DNA of 64,000 nt from Vagococcus carniphilus (lineage in GTDB: Bacteria > Bacillota > Bacilli > Lactobacillales > Vagococcaceae): assembly GCF_014397115.1 (NCBI RefSeq), contig NZ_CP060720.1, positions 822,001 through 886,000 of the forward strand, written 5' to 3'. The position numbers and the translations under genes were made by a program. Under the pieces are notes generated by a model. It ran no database searches, was not told the DNA's origin, and saw nothing but the letters and a program-made list of their open reading frames with translations. This document shows, piece after piece, positions 1-9,089 of the stretch; positions within the stretch are counted from its first letter, which is position 1; every line of letters starts with the position of its first letter.

Positions 1-925
1 CTAATAATCCTTGACGAACAGCATTAGTTGCTAAAGGAATATAGCTGTGACTCTTAGTTGGATTGTAATGAACAACCGCACAGTCACCAGCTGCAAAAAT
101 ATCAGGGTTACTTGTTTTCATGTATTCATCTACAACGATAGCTCCATTTGGTAACATCTCTACTTTATCTTTAAGTAATTCAGTAGATGGAGTGAAACCA
201 ACACACATGATAACCATATCAGCATCAAATGATTGGCTACTTGTATGAACTTTAGAAACTTTACCAGAAGCGTCAGCATCAAATGATTGAACATTTTCGC
301 CAAGTGCAAAGTTAACGCCACGATTTTTTAATTCTTCTTCTAACTTATCAGTAAATGGTTTGTCTAAGTACTTGTTTAAAATACGGTCCAATCCATCGAT
401 TAAAGTCACTTCTTTACCTGATTCTACGAAAGCTTCCACTAATTCAATACCAATATAACCGCCACCAACAACCACTATTTTTTTAGCTGATTGAGATTTA
501 GCAATGATTTCATTCGCTTGATTGAAGTTTTTACATAATAAAATATTTTCGTAACGGATACCAGGAATTGGTGGGATGATTGGCCAAGAACCAGTTGTCA
601 TTACTAATTTATCATAATTGACAGTTTCAACTTCCCCTGTATTTAGGTTTCCAGCAGTAATTGTTTTACTATCTGTATCGATACGAGTTACCGCATGCTC
701 CATTTTTAATGTTGCTCCTAAAGAAGCAAGCTCTTGGGGATTAGAATAGAATAAGTCTTGAGCATTTTTTACAACGCCTCCAACATAAAGAGCAATCCCG
801 CATGATAAGAAGGAAACATTATCGTTTCTTTCATAAACTAGCACCTCAGCATCTGGGTGAGTAGTAAGAATCTTTTTAACCGCTGACGTTCCAGCGTGAG
901 TACAACCAACAACAACAACTTTCAT
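1..925 (-). CDS. nox: NADH oxidase (water-forming type), C-terminus cut by window edge
   Basis: FAD-dependent pyridine nucleotide-disulfide oxidoreductase that regenerates NAD+ by reducing oxygen with NADH in the cytoplasm. About 308 codons are present. The N-terminus MKVVVVGCTHAGTSA is the FAD-binding Rossmann motif, and SFLSCGIAL places the redox-active cysteine at residue 42, the hallmark of Nox and CoA-disulfide reductase enzymes. The NAD-binding motif VVVGGGYIGIELVEAF lies near residue 160 and an FAD-contact segment (DIFAAGDCAV) near residue 280. The ATG is preceded by AGGA. CoA-disulfide reductase is the alternative, but in lactic acid bacteria this single-cysteine architecture is usually NADH oxidase. 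The gene is transcribed away from the PTS operon. Confidence 0.85.
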   Translation of the reverse strand, partial: MKVVVVGCTHAGTSAVKKILTTHPDAEVLVYERNDNVSFLSCGIALYVGGVVKNAQDLFYSNPQELASLGATLKMEHAVTRIDTDSKTITAGNLNTGEVETVNYDKLVMTTGSWPIIPPIPGIRYENILLCKNFNQANEIIAKSQSAKKIVVVGGGYIGIELVEAFVESGKEVTLIDGLDRILNKYLDKPFTDKLEEELKNRGVNFALGENVQSFDADASGKVSKVHTSSQSFDADMVIMCVGFTPSTELLKDKVEMLPNGAIVVDEYMKTSNPDIFAAGDCAVVHYNPTKSHSYIPLATNAVRQGLL

Positions 926-954
926 TATTAGTCAGTCCTTTCAAAATAATTTTG

Positions 955-997
955 TCACAATTCTATTAGTTATATTCTACCATTTTACCTATGACAA
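955..997 (-). promoter_or_regulatory. nox promoter
   Basis: On the minus strand a -35 TTGTCA (992-997) and a -10 TATAAC (969-974) are separated by 17 bp, about 45 bp upstream of the nox start. Just downstream of the -10 the minus strand reads TTGTGACAA, which resembles one half of a Rex (NADH-sensing repressor) site. The second half is not convincing, so Rex control is only a suggestion. Confidence 0.5.
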
Positions 998-1178
998 GAG
1001 TAAATATATCAGAGACAAGCACAAAGAACGATTTATTTGCTTGTGATGAATAGTGATAAAAAGATTATTTTTTGAACGGTTTTATCTCTGTTTGTGAAAT
1101 TTAAAACCAATAGTAACAGGTTATGAGTGAGATAGTGATCAAACATCTAAAAATGATTTTTTTGTGAATTGAAAAAAA

Positions 1179-1204
1179 TATCATAAAAAAATTTTTTTAT
1201 GATA
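1179..1204. promoter_or_regulatory. 26-bp perfect palindrome, putative operator
   Basis: Thirteen bases starting TATCATA and continuing as an A-run are mirrored exactly by a T-run ending TATGATA. The site lies 7 bp upstream of the cre-like site and about 90 bp upstream of the PTS start. It could be the operator of the operon's own RpiR regulator (inference), or an AT-rich hairpin with no function. Confidence 0.4.
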
Positions 1205-1210
1205 CTAAAA

Positions 1211-1224
1211 TCAAAACGGTTACA
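1211..1224 (+). promoter_or_regulatory. cre-like catabolite repression site
   Basis: TCAAAACGGTTACA matches the cre consensus TGWAANCGNTNWCA at every fixed position but one (C for G at position 2). It sits upstream of the PTS operon start, where CcpA control is expected for a secondary sugar. Confidence 0.6.
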
Positions 1225-1296
1225 AAGCATATCAATTGAAAAAAATTTTTGCTATTATTTGGTCAGAGCTCAAAAACTAAGGGGAGTGGAAAATAA

Positions 1297-2787
1297 ATGA
1301 CAAAAAAAATTGTCGCAGTTACAGCCTGTGCAGCAGGAATTGCTCACACTTATATGGCGGCTGAGTCGCTAGAAAGAGCAGCAAAAGAGTTAGGTTACGA
1401 TGTTAAAGTTGAAACAAATGGTGCTATTGGTGCTGAAAATGTGTTAACTAATGAAGATATTGAAAACGCTGACTTAGTGTTAATTGCTTCAGATATTAAA
1501 ATTGATCCAATCAGATTCTCTGGCAAGCCATTATTCGTTACTAAATCAATACCGGCCATTGAAGATGCAGAAGGATTAATCAAAAAAGCATTTGACGAAG
1601 CTGAAGTATTTGGTAAAAAAGGTTCTAAAGTTGGAAAAATCCAAATTGGGAATGACAAAGAAAAAGTAAACTTCTTTACTCATATTATGAGTGGTATTTC
1701 TTACATGGTACCTATGGTTATTGCTGCCGGACTTATTTTAACAATTGCTAATTTGTATGCGTTTCAAAAGGATGACTTAGGTCGTATTGTTGAGTGGGGA
1801 TTTAATACAGATACTCAAATGGGACTTTTAATGTCAAAACTGTTTTATGTAGGGCAAGTTGGATTTAAATTGATGATTCCATTATTTGCCGGTTTTGTCG
1901 CTAACTCAATTGCTGATAAACCAGCGATTGCTCCAGCTATGATTGGTGCCTACTTAGCTAATGACCCTGAATTTTTAGGTGCTGACGCTGGTGGTGGTTT
2001 TATTGGTGCGATTGCAGTTGCTTTCATCGTAGGTTACATGGTAAAAGGATTGAAAAAAATCAAATGGCCTAAATTGGTTAGACCAATTGTACCGATTATG
2101 ATTATTCCATTCCTTGCTACTTTAGCAATTACATTAATTGTACTTTATGTTATTGGAACACCAATTTCATTAGCAATGGATGGTATGTATGAAGGATTGA
2201 CTTCATTAAATGAAAACTATGCAGGTGCTCCAGTTATTATTGGTGCTATCTGCGGTGCGATGATTGGATTTGACTTAGGTGGACCAGTTAACAAAACAGC
2301 TTTAGTTTTCGGAACAGCTATTTTTACAGATACTTTGACAAAATACGGAATTGATGGTGCAAACTTTGTACCAGGTACAGCAACTCAAGCAGCTATTTCT
2401 GTAGCTCCTTTAGGAGTATGGTTAGCAACTATCATCTTTAAACATAAATTTAGTAAAGATGAAAAAGTAGCAGCTAGTGCAGCTTTTGGTATGGGGATTG
2501 TTGGTGTAACAGAAGGAGCTATTCCATTTGTTGCCTCTGACCCAGTTCGTATGATTATTGCTAATGTTACAGGTTCAGCCGTTGCTGGTGGTTTAGTTGC
2601 TGCAACTGGTTGTAAATTCTACGGTGGTATTGGTTCTCCATTAGGAACATTTATTGGTTACATTGAACAACCAATTCCATTTATTACTTGGATTTTATGT
2701 GTGTCAGCAGGTATTTTAACAACGGCATTATTAATCGGATTTATGAAAAAGACACCTGAAGAAATGGTCGTTGTAGAAGAAAATTAA
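1297..2787 (+). CDS. PTS fructose-family EIIBC permease
   Basis: Membrane permease that imports and phosphorylates a sugar. The 496-residue protein begins with a fructose-type IIB domain (about 1-100; MTKKIVAVTACAAGIAHT, phosphocysteine Cys11), followed by a fructose-type IIC membrane domain from about residue 120, with typical segments such as GFDLGGPVNKTA and FGMGIVGVTEGAIPF. It is the first gene of an operon with a IIA protein and a GH38 alpha-mannosidase. That combination parallels the E. coli mngA-mngB 2-O-alpha-mannosyl-D-glycerate system, so an alpha-mannoside rather than free fructose is the likely substrate (inference). The ATG follows AAGGGGAGTG. Confidence 0.85.
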   Translation: MTKKIVAVTACAAGIAHTYMAAESLERAAKELGYDVKVETNGAIGAENVLTNEDIENADLVLIASDIKIDPIRFSGKPLFVTKSIPAIEDAEGLIKKAFDEAEVFGKKGSKVGKIQIGNDKEKVNFFTHIMSGISYMVPMVIAAGLILTIANLYAFQKDDLGRIVEWGFNTDTQMGLLMSKLFYVGQVGFKLMIPLFAGFVANSIADKPAIAPAMIGAYLANDPEFLGADAGGGFIGAIAVAFIVGYMVKGLKKIKWPKLVRPIVPIMIIPFLATLAITLIVLYVIGTPISLAMDGMYEGLTSLNENYAGAPVIIGAICGAMIGFDLGGPVNKTALVFGTAIFTDTLTKYGIDGANFVPGTATQAAISVAPLGVWLATIIFKHKFSKDEKVAASAAFGMGIVGVTEGAIPFVASDPVRMIIANVTGSAVAGGLVAATGCKFYGGIGSPLGTFIGYIEQPIPFITWILCVSAGILTTALLIGFMKKTPEEMVVVEEN

Positions 2788-2805
2788 TTTTTTAAGGAGG
2801 AAGTT

Positions 2806-3261
2806 ATGATGAACAAAGAGATTTTTAATGAAGAACACATTTTATTTGATACAACATCAACAACTCAAGATGAGGCTTTTAAAAGTATTGCTAGTTTTGC
2901 ATTTGAAAAAGGATATGTGTCAGATAAAGAAGAATTTTACAATGGATTAAAACAAAGAGAAGAAGAAGCGACAACTGGTTTTAAAGATCATATCGCGATT
3001 CCTCACAGTAAAAATAAAGCAGTTTTAAAACCAGGTATGTTCTTAGTAAAATTTGCTAACGATATTCCATGGAATGCGTTAGATCAAAAAGATGTAAAAG
3101 TTGGATTTGCATTAACTATTCCAGAAGAAGGTGCAACTGAGCACTTGAAATTACTTAGTTTAATTGCAAGAAAATTAATTGACAACCAATTTAGAGAAGG
3201 TATTTTAAACGAAAATGAGCCGAATAAATTAGCTGAAATCATTGACGAAATATCATTTTAA
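2806..3261 (+). CDS. PTS fructose-type EIIA
   Basis: Cytoplasmic phosphocarrier of 151 residues that passes phosphate from HPr to the IIB domain of the preceding permease. The active-site histidine is His67 in the motif HIAIPHSKN, typical of the PTS IIA fructose/mannitol family. It starts 18 bp after the IIBC stop behind AAGGAGG. Two adjacent ATG codons give MM at the N-terminus, and the second may be the true start. IIA and IIBC are separate polypeptides here, unlike the fused E. coli MngA. A hairpin with a T-run follows immediately and may reduce readthrough into the glycosidase genes. Confidence 0.88.
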   Translation: MMNKEIFNEEHILFDTTSTTQDEAFKSIASFAFEKGYVSDKEEFYNGLKQREEEATTGFKDHIAIPHSKNKAVLKPGMFLVKFANDIPWNALDQKDVKVGFALTIPEEGATEHLKLLSLIARKLIDNQFREGILNENEPNKLAEIIDEISF

Positions 3262-3300
3262 AAAAGGGAGGCTGGGACGTTAGTCTCAACCTCCTTTTTA
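3261..3300 (+). terminator. Intra-operon terminator or attenuator
   Basis: A G-rich arm (GGGAGGCTGGGAC) pairs with GTCTCAACCTCC across a four-base GTTA loop with one bulge, flanked by an A-run and a T-run. It separates the PTS genes from the mannosidase, which suggests more PTS than enzyme transcript. Confidence 0.75.
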
Positions 3301-3324
3301 CTATCGACGAGGGAGAAAAGATAT

Positions 3325-5937
3325 ATGAAGAAAAAAGTACACGTTGTTCACCATACTCATTGGGATTTTGAATGGTATTTTACTAACCATGAATCTTTCG
3401 TTCAACTATCTTATCATATGGACGAAGTAATGAGTGCTTTAGAGAATAACTTGATTGATTTTTATTTATTAGATGGACAACTAAGTATTGTAGATGAGTA
3501 TCTGCAAAGTTTTCCAGAACAAAAGGAGCGACTGGTTCAACTAGTTAAAGCTGAAAAATTATTTATCGGACCGTGGTATACCCAAACAGATGAATTAATT
3601 ATTGCTGGTGAATCAATTATTAGAAATCTTGATTTAGGTATTACTATTGCGAATGAATTAGGAGGCTATTTTAAAGCCGGTTATTTACCAGATTCTTTTG
3701 GACAAGGAAAAGATATGCCTAAAATTTATCAAGGATTTGGTTTAGATAAAACTGTTTTCTGGCGTGGTGTTCCAAATGACGTCACAGAAGATAGAGAATT
3801 TATGTGGCAAAGTGAAGATGGTTCAAAAGTTTTAGCTTCTAACATCAAAAATGGTTATTTTGTTGGTGTTGGTCTAATTTATAGTGATGACGCACAAGAC
3901 TTAATGGAAGTTATCGAATCAGGTGCAACGTCAGATCAGCTTGTTTTACCAGTAGGTGGTGATCAACGCTATATTGATTTTGATTTAAGAGAGCGTATTG
4001 AACTTTACAATAATCAATTAGATGATTATGAATTAGTTGAAAGTAACTATGATTTATTTTTTGATTCAATTGATGAAGATAAACTTCAAACAGTTGAAGG
4101 CGAATTTATATCAAGCTCTGTTTCTAAAATCCATCGTTCTATCTATTCTTCCCGTTATGATCATAAATACATGAATGACAAAATTGAACGTCGAATGATT
4201 TATCAATTAGAACCATTAATGGTATTAGCAGAAACACAAGGAATTCCTTATAAACAAGGATTGTTAGACCGTATTTGGAAATTACTAAGTAAAAATCAAG
4301 CTCACGATAGTGCTGGCGGTTGTAACAGTGATAAAACTAATAAAATTATTATGGAAAGATTTATCGAAGCAGATCAACTTTCTTACTCTGCAGTTGACTA
4401 CTTAACTCGAAAAATAGCAGAATCAAGAGAAGAAGTTAAAGAGAATGATTTAGTCTTTTTCAACACGTTACCTTTTAGTCGAAAAGAAATAATCAAGTGT
4501 TCTATTTCTTTGATGAGCGAAGACTTTGATTTAGTTTCAAACGGTGAAAAATTGACTTATCAATTAATCGAAACAAAAAAAGAAAATTCAGGTTCGATTC
4601 GAAAAAATCCAGAAGAGATGGACCCAGAAAAATTTTATTATATTCATGACTTGTTAGTTGAAGTGGATTTACCTGCTTTGAACTTTACAACGATTCAAGT
4701 AGTGGAAAAAAGTAAGAGTGAAGAAATCTCTAATCAAGCAATGACTCATGGGATTGAAAATGAGTTTTATCATGTATCTTATTCAGATGGTATGCTTCAT
4801 TTAACAGATAAAGTAACACAAGAAAAATACTTCAACTTTTTAACGATTGAAGATAGTGGTGATGAAGGCGATACTTATGATTATTCACCTCCTTATGAAG
4901 ATGATGTCTTATCTCTAAACTTTAATGAAGCAGCAGTTAAAGTTACAAATGGTCCATTAAGAAATGAGATGAAGTTATCAGGTGAATGGATTTTACCTAA
5001 AGATTTAGAAGAAAGAAGTAATAAGAAGCAAACACAATCCGTTTCTTACCAATTGATTATTTCTTTAGATAACCAAAAAAATCTATTAGATTGTCATTTG
5101 ACGATTAATAATGAAGCACTAGATCACCGCATGCGTGTTTTAGTGGATACTAAGATTGCTAGTAAAAAATCATTAACCAATACACCATTTGGTACAGTGG
5201 AAAGAGAAGTTGTAGATGCTCATATTAATGACTGGAAAGATTTAGGTTGGAGAGAAGAGCCGACAACTATTTTCCCAATGTTAAACTACGTCAATCTACA
5301 TAATGAAACAAGCAGTGTTACTTGTTTTTCAAAAGGGATTAAAGAATACCAAATTGTTGGAGACAACTATGACAAAATAGCTTTGACTCTCTTTAGGTCA
5401 GTTGGTTTCTTAGGTAGACCAGATTTAATTCGTCGCCCAGGTATTGCTTCAGGTAATGAGTTTAAATATATTCCAACACCTGATAGCCAACTCCAAGAAA
5501 CACTAACCTTTAAATTTATGATTCAATTAGATGAAAGCTTTAATGAAGCGAAAGTGATGAAAGATTTCCAAAAACAAGTTGTCTCTGTTCCGTTTTATCA
5601 AATTCAAGAGATGAATCGTTTCACAACGACATTAAAATACTTTGTTTCAAATCCATTACCTACTAACACCCAAGCTAAAGAGTTTCTTGAGTGCGTTAGT
5701 GATTCCCTAGTATATAGTTCTTTAAGAAAATCTCGATCAGGAGATGGTATTGAAATTAGATTATTTAACCCAAGCCTAACAGACTCTTGTGAAGGTGGAA
5801 TGATTGAACTTTCTAAAGGAATGAGTTATCAAATTGTAGATTTGAAGGGTGAGGCTTTAACTTCTTTAAAAAATAATGATAAAATAGATTTAGGTTCTTT
5901 TAAACCAGGTGAAATAAAAACAGTTAAACTATTTTAG
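3325..5937 (+). CDS. GH38 alpha-mannosidase
   Basis: Cytoplasmic alpha-mannosidase of 870 residues, probably acting on the sugar or 6-phospho-sugar delivered by the upstream PTS. The GH38 N-terminal domain shows HTHWD at residues 10-14 (metal-binding H and D) and GYLPDSFGQ with the likely nucleophile Asp123. The middle and C-terminal beta-rich domains (NDLVFFNTLPFSRKE onward) follow the usual order, and the length matches bacterial MngB-type enzymes. No signal peptide is present, so the substrate must first be imported. The preceding hairpin probably tunes its expression. The exact aglycone is unknown; mannosylglycerate is a reasonable candidate by analogy with mngB. Confidence 0.88.
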   Translation: MKKKVHVVHHTHWDFEWYFTNHESFVQLSYHMDEVMSALENNLIDFYLLDGQLSIVDEYLQSFPEQKERLVQLVKAEKLFIGPWYTQTDELIIAGESIIRNLDLGITIANELGGYFKAGYLPDSFGQGKDMPKIYQGFGLDKTVFWRGVPNDVTEDREFMWQSEDGSKVLASNIKNGYFVGVGLIYSDDAQDLMEVIESGATSDQLVLPVGGDQRYIDFDLRERIELYNNQLDDYELVESNYDLFFDSIDEDKLQTVEGEFISSSVSKIHRSIYSSRYDHKYMNDKIERRMIYQLEPLMVLAETQGIPYKQGLLDRIWKLLSKNQAHDSAGGCNSDKTNKIIMERFIEADQLSYSAVDYLTRKIAESREEVKENDLVFFNTLPFSRKEIIKCSISLMSEDFDLVSNGEKLTYQLIETKKENSGSIRKNPEEMDPEKFYYIHDLLVEVDLPALNFTTIQVVEKSKSEEISNQAMTHGIENEFYHVSYSDGMLHLTDKVTQEKYFNFLTIEDSGDEGDTYDYSPPYEDDVLSLNFNEAAVKVTNGPLRNEMKLSGEWILPKDLEERSNKKQTQSVSYQLIISLDNQKNLLDCHLTINNEALDHRMRVLVDTKIASKKSLTNTPFGTVEREVVDAHINDWKDLGWREEPTTIFPMLNYVNLHNETSSVTCFSKGIKEYQIVGDNYDKIALTLFRSVGFLGRPDLIRRPGIASGNEFKYIPTPDSQLQETLTFKFMIQLDESFNEAKVMKDFQKQVVSVPFYQIQEMNRFTTTLKYFVSNPLPTNTQAKEFLECVSDSLVYSSLRKSRSGDGIEIRLFNPSLTDSCEGGMIELSKGMSYQIVDLKGEALTSLKNNDKIDLGSFKPGEIKTVKLF

Positions 5938-5949
5938 GATGTGAAAATC

Positions 5950-6741
5950 ATGCAAGAAGATATCTTTTTATTGATTGAGTCCCACCGTTTAGAATTTACA
6001 GATGTCGAGCAAGTAGTTGCTAATTACTTTTTAAGTAAAAAAGAGCCGTTGACCATCGATAAGCTATCTAAAACGTTAGCTGTATCAAAGGCATCTATCA
6101 CCCGTTTTTGTAAAAAAATTGGCTTGAATAACTATAAGGAGTTAATTTTTCTTTATAATTTATCGATGCGAAAAGGTAAAGATGAAAAATTAGCCTCAAC
6201 TGCGGTGACTAGTTTGTATCATGCATTAGCAACAAGAAGTTCTGCTATTTTTGACGAAGCAAGTGTCGATGAGTTTTGTCATTTGATTCATGAGTATAAA
6301 ATCATTCATTTTTTAGGGATGGGATTTAACTCTTATGCAGGAGCAGATTTTCAGTTTAAGTTTTCGAGATTGGGTAAATATGTGCGAGTGATTTCTGATC
6401 AAAATTCGATTAAGCTGTCAGCTGAATTTGCAGAAAAAGATGAGTTGATTATTGCCTGTAGTTTAAGAGGAATTGATGATTCCATGTCACAGGCACTAGC
6501 TATGGCAAAGGAAAGAGGCGTTTCTGTCTTACTGATTACAGCAAATCAACATTCACCTTTAAAACCTTTTGCTCAAGCGACGCTAATGGCAGCGACATTA
6601 ACGAAAGAAGAATCTCTTGGTAATATCTCGCCACAAATACCTATTTTAATCCAACTGGATATTGTTTATGAAAGATATATTCATTTGTATTCAGATTCAG
6701 TACAAAAATGGTTACAAGCAGAAGCTATATTAACTCAGTAA
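5950..6741 (+). CDS. RpiR-family transcriptional regulator
   Basis: Sugar-phosphate-responsive regulator of about 263 residues: an N-terminal HTH_6 domain (residues 1-75, with LSKTLAVSKASITRFCKKIG) and a C-terminal SIS sugar-phosphate-binding domain. A GTG at 5941 is in frame, but AGGA at 5936-5939 is correctly spaced only for the ATG at 5950. The gene lies inside the mannoside operon, 12 bp after the GH38 stop, so it probably controls that operon and senses a phosphorylated intermediate such as mannose-6-phosphate. Whether it activates or represses cannot be read from the sequence. Confidence 0.85.
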   Translation: MQEDIFLLIESHRLEFTDVEQVVANYFLSKKEPLTIDKLSKTLAVSKASITRFCKKIGLNNYKELIFLYNLSMRKGKDEKLASTAVTSLYHALATRSSAIFDEASVDEFCHLIHEYKIIHFLGMGFNSYAGADFQFKFSRLGKYVRVISDQNSIKLSAEFAEKDELIIACSLRGIDDSMSQALAMAKERGVSVLLITANQHSPLKPFAQATLMAATLTKEESLGNISPQIPILIQLDIVYERYIHLYSDSVQKWLQAEAILTQ

Positions 6742-6765
6742 TAATAAGAAGAAGGAGCTATTAAC

Positions 6766-8142
6766 ATGTTAAAATTTCCAGCTAATTTTTTATGGGGATC
6801 GGCAGCATCTGCCCCACAAACAGAAGGACACGCTTTATTAAATGGTAAAAGTGCAACAACTTGGGATAAGTGGATTGAGCTAAACCCTGAAAAATTTAAT
6901 GAAGGACAAGGGCCTAAAGATACATCAAATGTTTACGAATTATACAAAGAAGACATTGAGCGTATGAAGGAAATTGGAATGAACTCATATCGTACATCTA
7001 TTTCTTGGGCAAGACTTTTACCAGATGGCAAAACAGTTAATGAAGAAGCAGTTGCGTTTTACCGTGATTATTTTGAAGAATTAAATAAAGCTGGTATTAA
7101 GCCTATCATTAACTTATTCCACTTTGATATGCCTTGGTGGTTAATGGAAAAAGGTGGCTGGGAAACGAGAGAATCAGTAGATGCTTTTTCCTTTTATGCT
7201 AAAACAGCCTTTGAACTATTTGGTGATTTAGTTGAAGAGTGGACAACTTTTAATGAACCTTTAGTTCATATTGAATGTGGTTATTTATATGGTTTCCATT
7301 ACCCAGCGATTGTTGACTTTAAAAAGGCAATTCAAGTAGGGTATCATACATTAATGGCACATATTTTTTCTGTTAAAGCTTTTAAAGAAGGAGACTTTAA
7401 GGGCAGAATTGGTATTATTTTAAATGTGACACCAACTTATGCGAAGAGTGAATCAAAAGAAGACCAAGAAGCTAAAAATGCAGCTGATTTACTTGTTATT
7501 AAGAGCTTCTTAGACCCTTGTGTATTAGGTGTTGTTCCTGAAGGTTTAATTGAATTAGTTAAAGAGCATGATTTAACACCTGTTACAGAAACAGGTGACA
7601 AAGAAGCTATTAAAAACTACCCAGTTGATTTTATTGGGATTAATTACTATCAACCAATGCGTGTTGAAGCTCCTGCTACTAAGCGTGTACCAGCGTTAAC
7701 AACGACTGATCTTTTTGCACCATATGATTGGCCAGAAAAGAGAATTAACCCTTATAGAGGTTGGGAAATTTACCCAGAAGCGTTATATGATGTCTCTATT
7801 ATGATGAAGGAAGATTACAATAATATTCCTTGGTACGTTTCAGAAAATGGAATGGGTGTCGCAGATGAAGAACGTTTCATGGATGACTCTGGAATGATCC
7901 AAGATGATTACCGAATCGAATTTATGGAAGAGCATTTAACGCAACTCCATAAAGGAATTGAAGCTGGTAGTAATTGTTTTGGGTATCATACATGGACATT
8001 TGTTGATTGCTGGTCATGGTTAAATGGCTACCGTAATCGTTATGGTTTCTACCGTGTTGACTTAGATGATGATAACTTTAAACGAACTATGAAAAAAAGT
8101 GGTTTATGGTATAAAGAGTTAAGTGAAAATAACGGATTTTAG
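6766..8142 (+). CDS. GH1 glycosidase, phosphate specificity uncertain
   Basis: Family 1 retaining glycosidase of 458 residues with the acid/base Glu164 in TFNEP and the nucleophile Glu360 in SENGMG. Cytoplasmic, no signal peptide. The C-terminal loop reads CWSWLNGYRNRYGFYRV and lacks the Ser-Lys-Tyr phosphate-binding arrangement ([13 protein letters not shown]) seen in the second GH1 of this window at 53832. It may therefore act on an unphosphorylated beta-linked sugar, possibly a beta-mannoside or beta-glucoside. The ROK kinase that follows would then phosphorylate the product or substrate. Standard annotation would call it 6-phospho-beta-glucosidase; I would not commit to that. Confidence 0.78.
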   Translation: MLKFPANFLWGSAASAPQTEGHALLNGKSATTWDKWIELNPEKFNEGQGPKDTSNVYELYKEDIERMKEIGMNSYRTSISWARLLPDGKTVNEEAVAFYRDYFEELNKAGIKPIINLFHFDMPWWLMEKGGWETRESVDAFSFYAKTAFELFGDLVEEWTTFNEPLVHIECGYLYGFHYPAIVDFKKAIQVGYHTLMAHIFSVKAFKEGDFKGRIGIILNVTPTYAKSESKEDQEAKNAADLLVIKSFLDPCVLGVVPEGLIELVKEHDLTPVTETGDKEAIKNYPVDFIGINYYQPMRVEAPATKRVPALTTTDLFAPYDWPEKRINPYRGWEIYPEALYDVSIMMKEDYNNIPWYVSENGMGVADEERFMDDSGMIQDDYRIEFMEEHLTQLHKGIEAGSNCFGYHTWTFVDCWSWLNGYRNRYGFYRVDLDDDNFKRTMKKSGLWYKELSENNGF

Positions 8143-8160
8143 TGAGAAAGAGGCAGACAG

Positions 8161-9027
8161 ATGGGATTAGTTGTTTTTGATATTGGTGGAACAGCCGTAA
8201 AATATGGCTTTTGGTCAGATGAAACTTTAACAGAACAAGGTCAATTTAGCACACCAAAAAGTTTTGATGAGATGAAAGAAGAGATGTTGCGCGTTGTCAA
8301 AACACATCAAGGAAAACAAATTGATGGGGTGGCTATCAGCTCTCCTGGTGCGGTTAATGTGGATCAACGACGAATTGATGGACTCAGTGCAGTTCCTTAT
8401 TTACATGAATACCCAGTATTTGATGAGTTAGAAGCCCTATTTAATTTACCTGTAACGATTGAAAATGACGCCAATTGTGCAGGAATTGCAGAAATTGAAT
8501 TAGGTGCCGGTAAAAAGGCAACAAACGCTGTGTTCTTAGTTTTAGGAACAGGTGTCGGTGGCTCCATTTTTATTAATCGAAAACTTTACAAAGGCTCTCA
8601 CTTATTTGGTGGTGAGTTTGGTTTACTCGTTAGTGAGTCTGATAGACCATTAAGTAACGTGGGTTCAATCGTTAAAGTTGCTAACAAATATGAAGCTCAA
8701 ACAGGAAAACAAGTAGATGGCAAAGCTATTTTTGAACTACTTGAAGAAGAAGACTCATTAGCTATGGAATTAGTAGATGAAATGTATTGGGCTATTGCTC
8801 ACGCACTCTACAATGTTCAAGTTTCGATTGACCCGGAGTTGATTATTATTGGAGGCGGTGTTTCTAAAAGAAAAGAAGTCTCTATTGAAATAGCTAACAG
8901 ACTGAAAAGCTTGCTAGAAAAACGCTCAGTTCCAGATATTATGCCAGTTATTGAAACATGTCATTTTTCAAATGACGCTAATCTAATTGGAGCAGCTATG
9001 AATTTTGTTAGTTTGAATTTAAAGTAA
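8161..9027 (+). CDS. ROK-family sugar kinase without the zinc motif
   Basis: ATP-dependent sugar kinase of 288 residues. The phosphate-binding motif FDIGGTAVKYG is at residues 6-16, the probable catalytic Asp103 lies in ENDANCAG, and a second nucleotide motif is VLGTGVGGSIF. The cysteine-rich CxCGxxGCxE zinc motif of typical ROK glucokinases is absent: the segment after GGEFG reads LLVSESDRPLSNVGS. In this it resembles beta-glucoside kinase-type members of the family. As last gene of the mannoside operon it could phosphorylate released mannose or a beta-glycoside. It starts 18 bp after the GH1 stop with AGAGG as ribosome site. Confidence 0.82.
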   Translation: MGLVVFDIGGTAVKYGFWSDETLTEQGQFSTPKSFDEMKEEMLRVVKTHQGKQIDGVAISSPGAVNVDQRRIDGLSAVPYLHEYPVFDELEALFNLPVTIENDANCAGIAEIELGAGKKATNAVFLVLGTGVGGSIFINRKLYKGSHLFGGEFGLLVSESDRPLSNVGSIVKVANKYEAQTGKQVDGKAIFELLEEEDSLAMELVDEMYWAIAHALYNVQVSIDPELIIIGGGVSKRKEVSIEIANRLKSLLEKRSVPDIMPVIETCHFSNDANLIGAAMNFVSLNLK

Positions 9028-9037
9028 ATAGTTATGT

Positions 9038-9079
9038 AAAAAGTGTTCAAAAGGTGAAAATCTTTTGAACGCTTTTTTT
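9038..9079 (+). terminator. Rho-independent terminator of the mannoside operon
   Basis: AAAAAGTGTTCAAAAG pairs with CTTTTGAACGCTTTTTTT across an 8-base loop. One G-T wobble, strong T-run. Confidence 0.88.
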
Positions 9080-9089
9080 ATGGTCAATA

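Larger units (their letters stand above)
926..1296. other. 371-bp divergent intergenic region, nox / PTS operon
   Basis: No coding sequence is supportable here. The left part carries the nox promoter. The right part is very AT-rich and carries a 26-bp perfect palindrome (1179-1204), a cre-like site (1211-1224) and a -10-like TATTAT (1253-1258) in front of the PTS gene. No good -35 accompanies that -10, so the operon promoter may depend on an activator. Confidence 0.5.

Noticed and set aside
1236-1258. TTGAAA and TATTAT as promoter of the PTS operon
   Set aside because: The spacing is 11 bp, too short for a sigma-70 promoter.
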